DNA of 64,000 nucleotides from Slackia exigua ATCC 700122 (GTDB lineage: Bacteria > Actinomycetota > Coriobacteriia > Coriobacteriales > Eggerthellaceae): assembly GCF_000162875.1 (NCBI RefSeq), contig NZ_GG700630.1:1096968-1160967 (forward strand), read 5' to 3'. The position numbers and the translations under genes are program-made. The notes beneath the pieces were generated by a model. The model was given only the letters and a program-made list of their open reading frames with translations. It did no database searches and was not told the DNA's origin. Of the stretch, positions 29,746-38,543 are shown in pieces (position 1 is the first letter of the stretch; each line of letters opens with the position of its first letter).

Positions 29746-32208
29746 ATGAGAGAGGCGCTTGACATACGCGTCCACGGCATCGTCCAAGGCGTCGGATTCC
29801 GTCCGTTCGTCTATCGGGCCGCAAAGCATAACCTTATCGACGGATGGGTCTTGAACGGCATCGATGGCGTGCGCATCCACGCCGAAGGAGAAGCTTCCGA
29901 TCTGGACGATTTCGTCCTGGAGCTTTCGGAGCACGCTCCCGCCGCATCGCGCGTCGAAGAGATCCTGCTCGACGAAGTCCCGCTCGAGGGCTTCGATTCC
30001 TTCGAGATCCGCCATTCGGACGAAACGTCCTCCGATGCGACGACGCTCATCTCTCCCGACCTTGCCACCTGCGACGACTGCATCCGCGAGCTCTTCGACC
30101 CTGACGACCGGCGCTATCGCTACCCGTTCATCAACTGCACGAACTGCGGGCCTCGCTACACGATCATCGATGCGCTGCCCTACGACCGTCCATCCACGTC
30201 CATGGCGGCGTTCCCCATGTGCCCGGCCTGCGCGCACGAATACGCCGATCCCGCCGACCGGCGCTTTCACGCCCAACCCGACGCCTGCTTCGACTGCGGT
30301 CCCCATATATATTGGAAAGAAGCGGCCGACGCCGCGACGCCCGCGGATGCAGACGCGCATGAAAACGCGGATACGGACGCACGAACCAGGACGCTGCGCG
30401 ACCGGCATCCCGAACTCGAATGGGGAAGCGACCTGGCGGCAAGCGATGCCATCATCGAACGAGCCTGCTCCTGGCTGCACGACGGGCGTATCCTCGCCGT
30501 CAAGGGGCTCGGCGGATTCCACCTGGTCTGCGATGCCGCAAATCCTGAAACCCTTGCCGAGCTCCGGACGCGCAAGCGCCGCGAAGGCAAGGCCTTCGCC
30601 GTCATGGCGCCTTCGTTGGACGCCGTCCGCGCATGCTGCGCCGTGTCCCCTGAAGAAGAACGCCTGCTCGTAAGCCCGGCGCATCCTATCGTGCTGCTCA
30701 AGAAGAAGCCCGGCGCCGTCTTCGCCGCGGGGCTCGCCGACGATCTCTCCGAGCTCGGCGTCATGCTCCCCTATACGCCCCTGCAGCACCTCATGCTTGC
30801 AGAATTCGGGTCGATGCTGGTAATGACTTCGGGAAATGTGCATGACGAACCCATCCAGACCGACGACGAGGCCGCATGGAAGGCCCTTGCCGGCATCGCG
30901 GATGCCTTCGTCGGCAACGACCGCGCCATCGAGACCCGCTTCGACGACTCGGTCGCACGCATCATCCGCGTGGGAGGCGATGCCGCCGTGCAGCTCATAC
31001 GACGCGCCCGCGGCTTCGCGCCGATGCCCATCAAGCTCGCGCGGCCCGCGAACGGCACAGGGCAAGGGCAGGAACATGCCGATACGCCGACCATCCTCGC
31101 CGTCGGGCCCGAGCAGAAGAACGTCCTCTGCCTCCTGCGCGGCGACGATGCATTCGCAAGCCAGCATATCGGCGACATGGAAAACGCCGAGACCTTCGAT
31201 GCCTGGCTCGAGGCCAAGAACCGCCTCGAGCGCCTCTTCGACGCGAAGCCGACCGTCATCGCACGCGACATGCATCCCGAATACCTGACGAGCAAATGGG
31301 CGGACGAGATGCGCCGCACGCACGGCATACGCGTCATGGACGTGCAGCACCACCATGCGCACATCGTGTCCGCCATGGCGGAGCACGACATCGACGACGC
31401 GGTCATCGGCGTCGCGTTCGACGGGACCGGATACGGATTCGACGGCGCCATCTGGGGCGGCGAAATCCTGATCGCGAACCGCGTCGACTTCGAGCGCTTC
31501 GCGAACCTCACGTACATCCCGATGCCCGGCGGCGCGGCCGCAGTGAAGCACCCTGCACGCATGGCGTTCGGCGCCCTGTGGGCCTTCGACCTGATCGATC
31601 ATCCTGGGTCCCGCCCCCTGAAAGACAGGCTCGGAGATGCGGCGAACGTCTGCGCGTCCATGATGGAGCGCGGCTTGAACGCGCCTTCGACCTCGAGCGT
31701 CGGGCGCATCTTCGACGCGCTTTCGGCGCTCGTCGGCATCTGCGCGCACGCGCGGTACGAAGGCGAGGCCGCCGTGCTCTTCGAAGCCGCCATCGACGGA
31801 TGCGAAACGCGCGACGCCTACGAGATAGCCATCGTCAAGAATGCCGCGACCGCGGAAAGCACCGCGCACGACACGAGCGTCGTGCTGCTCGACTCCGAGC
31901 CGCTCTTCCGCGGCGTCCTCGACGACCTGACGGCCGGCACGCCCGTACACGTCATAGCTGCGAAGGCCCATAACGCCTTCGTCCAGGCGATCGTCCAGAC
32001 GTGCCTGCTCGCCCAGGCCGCCTACGATATACGGACGATCGTGCTCTCCGGCGGCGTCTTCATGAACCGATATCTCATCGAACACACGACCGAATCCCTG
32101 ATGGAAGCAGGATTCACCGTCGTGATCAATCGCGAGCTCCCTCCCAACGACGGAGGCCTCTCCTACGGACAGGCGGCGGTCGCATCCGCACGCCTAGGAA
32201 GCGAGTAA
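29746..32208 (+). CDS. hypF: [NiFe]-hydrogenase maturation carbamoyltransferase HypF
   Basis: An 820-aa enzyme that makes the thiocarboxamide on HypE from carbamoyl phosphate, the source of the active-site cyanides. The ATG at 29746 follows a G-rich ribosome site; a longer frame overlaps nikR. Domains in order are acylphosphatase (VHGIVQGVGFRPFVYR, residues 6-90), two zinc-finger pairs (CDDC, CTNC, CPAC, CFDC, about 105-185), a YrdC-like domain (about 240-410), and a Kae1-like domain with the metal-binding VQHHHAH near residue 530. An Ala/Asp-rich insert (about 190-215) separates the zinc and YrdC parts. It is 3 nt upstream of hypC. Confidence 0.98.
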   Translation: MREALDIRVHGIVQGVGFRPFVYRAAKHNLIDGWVLNGIDGVRIHAEGEASDLDDFVLELSEHAPAASRVEEILLDEVPLEGFDSFEIRHSDETSSDATTLISPDLATCDDCIRELFDPDDRRYRYPFINCTNCGPRYTIIDALPYDRPSTSMAAFPMCPACAHEYADPADRRFHAQPDACFDCGPHIYWKEAADAATPADADAHENADTDARTRTLRDRHPELEWGSDLAASDAIIERACSWLHDGRILAVKGLGGFHLVCDAANPETLAELRTRKRREGKAFAVMAPSLDAVRACCAVSPEEERLLVSPAHPIVLLKKKPGAVFAAGLADDLSELGVMLPYTPLQHLMLAEFGSMLVMTSGNVHDEPIQTDDEAAWKALAGIADAFVGNDRAIETRFDDSVARIIRVGGDAAVQLIRRARGFAPMPIKLARPANGTGQGQEHADTPTILAVGPEQKNVLCLLRGDDAFASQHIGDMENAETFDAWLEAKNRLERLFDAKPTVIARDMHPEYLTSKWADEMRRTHGIRVMDVQHHHAHIVSAMAEHDIDDAVIGVAFDGTGYGFDGAIWGGEILIANRVDFERFANLTYIPMPGGAAAVKHPARMAFGALWAFDLIDHPGSRPLKDRLGDAANVCASMMERGLNAPSTSSVGRIFDALSALVGICAHARYEGEAAVLFEAAIDGCETRDAYEIAIVKNAATAESTAHDTSVVLLDSEPLFRGVLDDLTAGTPVHVIAAKAHNAFVQAIVQTCLLAQAAYDIRTIVLSGGVFMNRYLIEHTTESLMEAGFTVVINRELPPNDGGLSYGQAAVASARLGSE

Positions 32209-32211
32209 GAC

Positions 32212-32445
32212 ATGTGCCTAGCGATTCCCGCACGCATCACCGAATTCAAAGAAGGCAATATCGCGACGGTCGACATCCTCGGCGTGACCCGTCAGATCTC
32301 CGTCGACCTGACCCCCCAGGCCATGCTCGATGACTACGTCCTCGTGCATGCCGGCTTCGCGATCGAAGTCGTGAGCCAGGAGGATGCCCAGGCCACGCTC
32401 GATCTGATCGACCAGATTCCCGAACTCGTGGATGACATGGAGTGA
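32212..32445 (+). CDS. hypC: Hydrogenase maturation chaperone HypC
   Basis: A 77-aa protein starting MCLAIPARI, with the essential Cys2 and the OB-fold pattern (GVTRQISVDLTP, DYVLVHAGFAIEVV). HypC carries the Fe(CN)2CO group with HypD to the hydrogenase large subunit. It lies 3 nt after hypF and 4 nt before hypD. Confidence 0.97.
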   Translation: MCLAIPARITEFKEGNIATVDILGVTRQISVDLTPQAMLDDYVLVHAGFAIEVVSQEDAQATLDLIDQIPELVDDME

Positions 32446-32449
32446 CGCC

Positions 32450-33529
32450 ATGTTCGACTTGAACACGTTCAAGGACCCGAAGCGTGCGCGCAAGCTCATC
32501 GGCGCCATCGAGGCCGTCGCGCCCGAGCACGCCACGCTCATGGAGGTCTGCGGCACCCATACGGTATCCATCGCGCGTTTCGGCATCCGCAACGTCATGC
32601 CCGCAGGCACGCGCCTGGCGTCGGGCCCCGGCTGCCCGGTCTGCGTCACCGCGAACGAGGACATCGACGTCGCCATCGCGCTCGCGCGCACGCCCGACGC
32701 CATCATCACCACGTTCGGCGACATGACGCGCGTGCCCGGCAGCACCTCGTCGCTCAATAAGGAAAAGGCCCAGGGCCGCGACATCCGCGTCGTCTATTCG
32801 CCCCTCGACGCGCTCGCCGTCGCGAAGGCCAATCCCGAGCGCCAGGTCATCTTCCTCGGCGTCGGATTCGAAACCACCACGCCGCTCGTCGCGATCGCCA
32901 TCAAGCGCGCGAAAGCCGAGGGGCTGGCCAACTTCTCGGTCTACGCAGCGTGCAAGAACATGCCCAACGCGCTCGATGTCCTGATGGGCGATCCCGAGCT
33001 CAAGGTCGACGCGCTCATCCTGCCCGGGCACGTAAGCACGATCATCGGCATGGAACCCTACCGCTTCCTCGCGGAGAAATACCGTATCCCCGGAGTCATC
33101 GCCGGCTTCGAGCCGCTCGACATCCTCGATGCGCTGCTCATGATCTTTCGCCAGCTGTCCGAAGGCCGCGCGGACATCGAGAACGCCTATGCGCGCGGCG
33201 TCATGCCGCACGGCAACGAAGTCGCGCTCGCCGCGATCGATGAGGTGTTCGAGACCTGCACGGTCTCGTGGCGCGGATTGGGTCCGATCGAGGGGAGCGG
33301 CTATCGCATCCGCGAGGAATTCGCCGCGTACGACGCGATGCGCCGCTTCGCCCCCACCGTCGAAGAGACGCGCGAGCACAAGGGCTGCCGGTGCGGCGAC
33401 GTGCTGCGCGGCATCATGACCCCCGCCGAATGCCCGCTGTTCCGCAAGGCCTGCAGCCCCGAGAATCCGATCGGTCCCTGCATGGTCAGCTCCGAAGGGT
33501 CCTGCGCGGCCTACTATCGGTATTACTGA
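32450..33529 (+). CDS. hypD: Hydrogenase maturation protein HypD
   Basis: A 359-aa Fe-S scaffold that assembles the Fe(CN)2CO unit with HypC and HypE. The ATG at 32450 has GGAG 7 nt upstream; an in-frame ATG at 32432 overlaps hypC. Motifs are the redox CGTHT (about residue 35), GPGCPVCVT (about 63), GFETTTP and the C-terminal Cys-rich [4Fe-4S]-binding region (GCRCGDVLRG, ECPLFRKAC, GPCMVSSEGSCAAYY). Confidence 0.98.
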   Translation: MFDLNTFKDPKRARKLIGAIEAVAPEHATLMEVCGTHTVSIARFGIRNVMPAGTRLASGPGCPVCVTANEDIDVAIALARTPDAIITTFGDMTRVPGSTSSLNKEKAQGRDIRVVYSPLDALAVAKANPERQVIFLGVGFETTTPLVAIAIKRAKAEGLANFSVYAACKNMPNALDVLMGDPELKVDALILPGHVSTIIGMEPYRFLAEKYRIPGVIAGFEPLDILDALLMIFRQLSEGRADIENAYARGVMPHGNEVALAAIDEVFETCTVSWRGLGPIEGSGYRIREEFAAYDAMRRFAPTVEETREHKGCRCGDVLRGIMTPAECPLFRKACSPENPIGPCMVSSEGSCAAYYRYY

Positions 33530-33567
33530 GCCTGCCTGCGCATGCGCGCAGTCGGAAAGGACGGAAG

Positions 33568-34593
33568 ATGAAAGACGAAACGGTCCTGCTCGGCCACGGG
33601 TCGGGCGGTTCGATGATGAAACGCATCATCGACGACGTCTTCGCGAAGGCGTACGGGTCCGAGGAACTCGCCCAGGGCGACGACGCCGCGACGCTTCCCG
33701 CGCCGGCGCCGGGAGAACGCCTGGCGTTCTCGACCGACACCTTCGTCGTGACGCCGCATTTCTTCCCCGGCGGCGACATCGGGCGCCTTGCCGTCTGCGG
33801 CACTGTCAACGACGTGGCCACGAGCGGCGCCGTGCCTAAGTATCTCTCGATCGGCATGGTGCTCGAAGAGGGCTTTCCGATGTCCGATCTGGAACGTATC
33901 TGCGCCACCATCGCACGCACGGCCGAAGAAGCCGGCGTACACGTGGTCACGGGCGATACGAAAGTCGTCAATCGCGGGCACGGCGACGGCATCTACATCA
34001 ACACCGCGGGCATCGGCCTCATTCCCGAAGGCCGCGACCTCTCAGGCGCCTCGTGCAAGCCGGGCGATGCGGTCATCGTGTCGGGCACCATCGGCGACCA
34101 CGGCATCACGATCATGAGCCAGCGCGAGGACCTTTCGTTCTCCACTGCGCTCAAAAGCGATGCCGCACCCCTGAACCACTTGATCGCACGCGTGCTGGAT
34201 GCTGCGCCCGACGTACGCTGCTTCCGCGATCCAACCCGCGGCGGCCTTGCATCGACGTTGAACGAGTTCGCCGAGCAGAGCGGCGTGGATATCGTGATAT
34301 CGGAAGACGACGTACCCATCAAGGATGCCGTCCGCGGTGCCTGCGACATGCTCGGATACGACCCGTTCCAGGTCGCCAACGAGGGCAAGATGGTATGCGT
34401 CGCGCCAGCCGACCAGGCGCAGGCCGTTATCGACGCCATGCGCGCCGGCCGTTACGGCGAAGATGCCGCCGTCATCGGCACGATCGAGGAGAGCCGTCCC
34501 GAACGCGGGCATAAGGTTCTCCTCGAAACGGGCTTCGGCAGCCGACGCATTCTTGATATGCTCGTCGGAGAGCAGCTTCCGCGCATTTGCTAG
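33568..34593 (+). CDS. hypE: Hydrogenase maturation protein HypE
   Basis: A 341-aa PurM-like protein that dehydrates the C-terminal thiocarboxamide to thiocyanate for delivery to iron. GHGSGGSMM near the N-terminus and DPTRGGLASTLNE are typical. The chain ends in the required PRIC, whose terminal Cys HypF carbamoylates. The ATG at 33568 follows GGAAAGGACGGAAG. It ends the recognisable hyp operon. No HypA, HypB or hydrogenase structural gene is in the window. Confidence 0.98.
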   Translation: MKDETVLLGHGSGGSMMKRIIDDVFAKAYGSEELAQGDDAATLPAPAPGERLAFSTDTFVVTPHFFPGGDIGRLAVCGTVNDVATSGAVPKYLSIGMVLEEGFPMSDLERICATIARTAEEAGVHVVTGDTKVVNRGHGDGIYINTAGIGLIPEGRDLSGASCKPGDAVIVSGTIGDHGITIMSQREDLSFSTALKSDAAPLNHLIARVLDAAPDVRCFRDPTRGGLASTLNEFAEQSGVDIVISEDDVPIKDAVRGACDMLGYDPFQVANEGKMVCVAPADQAQAVIDAMRAGRYGEDAAVIGTIEESRPERGHKVLLETGFGSRRILDMLVGEQLPRIC

Positions 34594-34710
34594 AGGCGTT
34601 CGCCCTCATCTGCTACCCTTAACGCCATGCGACCCGAAGCGCACCGTCAGGCGCCTCGTCGCAGGGGCGGCCAGGCGACCCGCATGCGCCTGCGACGGAA
34701 TCGAGGAAGA

Positions 34711-36462
34711 ATGCTCACGTGCCAGGATGAAACGACCTACCCTTCGGCGCGAACGCTCGTCAGAAACAAGGTCGCAGGACGGCTCTTCGCGAAAGACGCC
34801 TCGCTGTACGCTTTCGACGAGGACGCCTGCGAGAGCGCCGGGCATTTCATGGGATGGACCGACCTCGGCACCCGTCCGCCGTTTCCTATCGCCAAGATCC
34901 AGGAATTCGCCGATCAAGCGATTGCAGGCGGTTTCCGTCACGTCGTCCTCATCGGCGAAGGCGGCTCGACGCAGGCGCCGATGACCATCACCAAGTACAA
35001 CAAGCCCGACTACAACGCGCTCGATTTCAAGGTGCTCGACAGCATCTCCCCGGTGCGCGTGCGCGCAACGTTGGCCGCGATCGACATCGAACGCACGCTC
35101 GTGCTGGTATCCAGCAAATCCGGCACCACGATCGAGATGCTGAGCAACCTCGACGTCGTCCTCGACGCGTTCCGCACCTATATCCCCGAAGAGAATCTGG
35201 GCAGCCATTTCGTCGCCATCACCGACCCCGGCTCTCCGCTCGAGCGCATGGCGCACGAGCATTCCTGGCGCGCATGCTTCCTCGGCGAGACGAGCGTGGG
35301 CGGACGTTTCAGCGCCCTGTCGGTCTTCGGCCTGGTGCCCGCCGCGCTCGTCGGCATCGATCTGGAGACCTTCGTGAGCCATGCGAAGGAAGCCGAGCGG
35401 GTCTGCCGCATGAACCGGCCCGCCAACCCGGCTATCGCCCTTGCCGCGTTCCTCTATGACGGGTACCGGCAGGGACGCGACAAGTTCAGCCTGCTCACGC
35501 CTAAACGCGGCCGCGTCTTCGGCCTTTGGATCGAACAGCTTGTCGCCGAGAGCCTCGGGAAGCGCGGCGTGGGCATCCTGCCCAATATCGAGCTCGATGC
35601 CCTCGTGCTTGCCCACGACCATCACGACCGAACCGTCATCTCGTACACCACCAAAACCGATCTCTGGGACGAGCGCATGAACTTCGCAACGGCGCTCTCC
35701 TACATCGACGAAGCCATCCCGACGCGGGCGTATCGCATCGAAAACGTCTCCGACCTAGCAGAACACTTTGTGATGTGGGAATATGCCATCGCCATGGTCG
35801 GCTACCTGATGAAGGTCTGCCCCTTCGACCAGCCCGACGTGGCGGCAGCCAAGACCGCGACGCTCGCGATGCTCGATGGAAGCGAGGGGACGACGGCGTC
35901 GTCGACGTCGTTCGAGGACCGCTATATCGAACGCATCGATATGGGAAAGGTGCTCATCAACGCGAGCGACGCGCTCGATCTGGAAGAGAAGACCCTGGCA
36001 TGCGCGCTGCGGACGCTTTTCGCCTCCGTAGGACCCGGCGACTACTTCGCCATCGATGCCTTCCTGCCTTTCGACGGAGAAGGGCGGCGCGAAGCGCTCG
36101 AGGGCATCCGTCACCACGTGGCCGACAAGCTCTGCGTGCCTTCGTGCCTGGAAATCGGCCCGCGCTACCTGCATTCGACCGGACAGCTGCAGAAGGGCGG
36201 CGCGAACAACGGCGTGCTCCTCATCGTGTCATCCGACGAATGGGGAGACATCCCGCTCGAGAACCTGCCGGCCCCCACCCTCGGCACGCTCGCGAAAGCT
36301 CAGGCCAACGCCGATTTCGATGTGCTCGCGCAGCGCGGACGCCGATGTCTGCTGCTGCACCTCCCGAATAATTCGGGCACATCGCTGCGCGCCCTCAAAG
36401 ATGCCGTCTGCGGTGCCATCGAGGACATTCTGCGCGAGCGGGCTGCACCCTCGCAGGACTGA
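34711..36462 (+). CDS. pgi: Phosphoglucose isomerase-type sugar isomerase
   Basis: A 583-aa protein. The ATG at 34711 follows GAGGAAG; an upstream extension to 34627 is basic and low-complexity, so it is doubtful. It has the SIS-fold phosphosugar-binding features of glucose-6-phosphate isomerases: VVLIGEGGSTQAP (about 70), LVLVSSKSGTTIEMLSNLD (about 130), HSWRACFLGETSVGGRFSALS and a distal QLQKGGANNGVLL. The form resembles PGI domains found alone or fused to transaldolase in actinobacteria. It interconverts glucose-6-P and fructose-6-P in glycolysis. The gene follows hypE by about 120 nt and is probably a separate unit. Confidence 0.82.
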   Translation: MLTCQDETTYPSARTLVRNKVAGRLFAKDASLYAFDEDACESAGHFMGWTDLGTRPPFPIAKIQEFADQAIAGGFRHVVLIGEGGSTQAPMTITKYNKPDYNALDFKVLDSISPVRVRATLAAIDIERTLVLVSSKSGTTIEMLSNLDVVLDAFRTYIPEENLGSHFVAITDPGSPLERMAHEHSWRACFLGETSVGGRFSALSVFGLVPAALVGIDLETFVSHAKEAERVCRMNRPANPAIALAAFLYDGYRQGRDKFSLLTPKRGRVFGLWIEQLVAESLGKRGVGILPNIELDALVLAHDHHDRTVISYTTKTDLWDERMNFATALSYIDEAIPTRAYRIENVSDLAEHFVMWEYAIAMVGYLMKVCPFDQPDVAAAKTATLAMLDGSEGTTASSTSFEDRYIERIDMGKVLINASDALDLEEKTLACALRTLFASVGPGDYFAIDAFLPFDGEGRREALEGIRHHVADKLCVPSCLEIGPRYLHSTGQLQKGGANNGVLLIVSSDEWGDIPLENLPAPTLGTLAKAQANADFDVLAQRGRRCLLLHLPNNSGTSLRALKDAVCGAIEDILRERAAPSQD

Positions 36463-36491
36463 GTCGACGCCGTGGGCCACGGCATCGACTC
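36461..36491 (+). terminator. Terminator after the phosphoglucose isomerase gene
   Basis: GAGTCGACGCCGTGG pairs with CCACGGCATCGACTC, a 15-nt stem with one mismatch and a minimal loop, beginning within the stop codon. The T-run is weak (CTC tail), so efficiency is uncertain. Confidence 0.65.
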
Positions 36492-36533
36492 TCCGCATGC
36501 CTGTTCGAGACCGCCTGCCGTCACCAAACGGGG

Positions 36534-36578
36534 AGTACCGTCAAATATGGGAATTTAATTCCCATATTTGACGGTACT
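36534..36578. repeat. Perfect 45-bp palindrome upstream of the DUF4143 ATPase
   Basis: AGTACCGTCAAATATGGGAA and the next TT (36534-36555) are followed by a single T (36556) and then the exact reverse complement (36557-36578). A 22-bp perfect inverted repeat with a 1-nt centre is far beyond chance. It is AT-rich in its core, unlike the surroundings, and ends 45 nt before the ATPase ATG. It could be an operator, a transposon-like or recombination end, or a transcription terminator. Confidence 0.9.
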
Positions 36579-36623
36579 GGATATCGATGAGATAATGCCC
36601 TCCTGTTGCCGGGAGGGCATCTT

Positions 36624-37832
36624 ATGTACATAAAGCGCGAAATCGAATCAACGATCGATGCAATGCTGAAGCAGGGAAAAGTTGTGCTTGTGACCGGCGC
36701 CCGTCAGGTCGGAAAGACAACCATGCTCAGGCACCATCTCAACGACGCCTTCAGCTATGTTTCGATGGAGAACCCTAGGGACTATCTCCTTGCCAAAGAG
36801 GATGCTGCCCTGTTCTTCGAGTCGAAAACCCTCCCGCTTATCATCGATGAGGTGCAGCGCGTGCCAGAGCTCTTCTCTCCGGTGAAATGGGTTGTTGATC
36901 AATCGGAGGAGAAGGGGCGCATCGTCCTCACCGGCTCGCAAACATTCCACCTCATGAAGGGCGTGAGCGAGTCTCTGGCGGGAAGAATACGGATTCTGGA
37001 GATGCCCGGTTTAAGCCTGAGGGAACTCTCGAGCAATTCCTCCGACCCCCATCCCTACATTCCGAAGATGGTGGACGATTCTGCAAATCCATCCTCGGCA
37101 GACGTTTGGGATGTAATCCATCGGGGCTCGATGCCGGAGCTGCAGGACCCCGACATTGACTGGGATCTCTTCTACGCCGACTATGTCGCTTCCTACCTCG
37201 AGCGCGATGTCCGCGCGCTCGTCAACGTGAAGGACGAGGCGAAGTTCTACAGCTTCATGATCGCATGTGCGGCGAGGACCGGTCAGCTCCTGAATGCCTC
37301 CGACATTGCAAAAACCGTCGACGTGGACCATAAGACGATCAAAGCCTGGCTCTCGGTTCTTCAGGCTTCCAATATCGTGCGTGTTATCGAGCCGTTTTGG
37401 CCGAATATTGACAAGCGCCTGACGAAGACTCCGAAGATCTTCTTTATGGACACCGGTCTCGTATGCCATCTAACCAGGTGGACAACGCCTGACCAGTTGC
37501 GAAACGGTGCAGCGGCGGGACACGTATTCGAGACGTTCGTCGTTTCCGAGATCCTGAAGAGCTTCATGAACTCAGGAAAAAGCTTGCACGACATCTGGTT
37601 CTACCGCGACGCCAAGAAAAGGGAGATCGACCTGATCATCCAAGATGGGCGTACCCTGCATCCCGTCGAGGTGAAAACATCAGCCACGGTGAGAAGGGAT
37701 GCCGTGAAGAATTTCGCTTGCCTTGAAAACCTTTCCGGCTACGAGGTAGGATTCGGACACGTTGTGTGCCAGACTCCGGATCCGTATCTCATCACGCGAA
37801 CCGTCCAGGCAGTCCCCATCTGGAAAATCTGA
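36624..37832 (+). CDS. AAA ATPase with C-terminal DUF4143 domain
   Basis: A 402-aa protein; the ATG at 36624 follows GGGAGGG by 6 nt. The P-loop is VTGARQVGKTTML (about residue 23). Walker B is LIIDEVQRVPE, and the sensor/arginine region is IVLTGSQTFHLMKGVSESLAGR. The C-terminal DUF4143 part has a winged-helix-like stretch (LLNASDIAKTVDVDHKTIKA) and a restriction-endonuclease-like end (FYRDAKKREIDLII, PVEVKTS). Such ATPases are abundant and often multicopy in gut bacteria, and their function is not established. Its GC content is lower than its neighbours', and a palindrome precedes it, suggesting acquisition. A broken relative lies at 26979-27062. Confidence 0.93.
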   Translation: MYIKREIESTIDAMLKQGKVVLVTGARQVGKTTMLRHHLNDAFSYVSMENPRDYLLAKEDAALFFESKTLPLIIDEVQRVPELFSPVKWVVDQSEEKGRIVLTGSQTFHLMKGVSESLAGRIRILEMPGLSLRELSSNSSDPHPYIPKMVDDSANPSSADVWDVIHRGSMPELQDPDIDWDLFYADYVASYLERDVRALVNVKDEAKFYSFMIACAARTGQLLNASDIAKTVDVDHKTIKAWLSVLQASNIVRVIEPFWPNIDKRLTKTPKIFFMDTGLVCHLTRWTTPDQLRNGAAAGHVFETFVVSEILKSFMNSGKSLHDIWFYRDAKKREIDLIIQDGRTLHPVEVKTSATVRRDAVKNFACLENLSGYEVGFGHVVCQTPDPYLITRTVQAVPIWKI

Positions 37833-37948
37833 TCCTTATTCATTTCTCGCTATTGCGTCCTGAAGCGGGACTCAGTGCTGAGCTTTAGGTGAGTTCGGAC
37901 TTTGGAACGGTCAAACCGAATTGAACCGCTTCTTAAGCATTCTCATGC

Positions 37949-38440
37949 GTGCTCTCGCTCGACTCGAGCGTTGCCTACGAGCCTTTCAACCAGCTGACCA
38001 ATACAGGCACGATTCCTCATGATTCTTCTTTCAACGACCTGAAAGAAAAGAAATTCGAAGTAACCCGAGAGGTTGATAAGACCCTTATCGATACTGAGAA
38101 GCTGTACATGAATCTGTACGCTATCGCCCAGGTTCCGGGAAGCTCTCAAGAGGGTTATGTTTTCGAGGTCATCAATAAGCATTCTGATACTCTCTATGTG
38201 GAATTCTGGCTTGGCGACATAACCGGTCCTCTGAATGCCAGTGGCAACGCGTTCCTAGAGCCTGGTGAGAAATTCTATCTATTCATACCGAATGTTTCAA
38301 AAACTCCAGGACCTCTTGAGGGAATTTCTGATCCGAAAGCTGCTTTGACCATTGGTTACAACAGTGCGTCGGACGGTACTCTTACGGAGCAAAAGCAGAA
38401 GACAGAGCTTGATCTGAGTATTCCTCCTAAGTCTGAATAA
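37949..38440 (+). pseudogene. Orphan fragment, probably 5'-truncated secreted/lipoprotein gene
   Basis: The frame opens after a stop at 37934 and its first possible start is GTG at 37949, with no ribosome site, signal peptide or lipobox. The 163 residues look like one beta-sandwich extracellular domain (YVFEVINKHSDTLYVEFWLG, LEPGEKFYLFIPNVSKTPG) of the kind found at the C-terminus of DUF5067/DUF4352-like lipoproteins. GC content is low compared with the window average. It is most simply the surviving 3' part of a gene, though a short intact gene cannot be excluded. Confidence 0.5.
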
Positions 38441-38543
38441 CAGAAGGCAGTTCGGTTTTATCGCCATTGACAGTAAAACGAAGACGGCGAGACATACAGG
38501 CGATATCGCCCGGCACTATGCCGAGCGATGATCACGTGGGCTC

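Noticed and set aside
29602-32085. 827-codon open frame on the minus strand
   Set aside because: It is antisense to hypF, whose every domain is recognisable; the antisense frame has no coherent motifs.
36534-37832. Insertion sequence
   Set aside because: There is no transposase, and the palindrome occurs once; no matching copy is found after the ATPase, so terminal inverted repeats are not shown.
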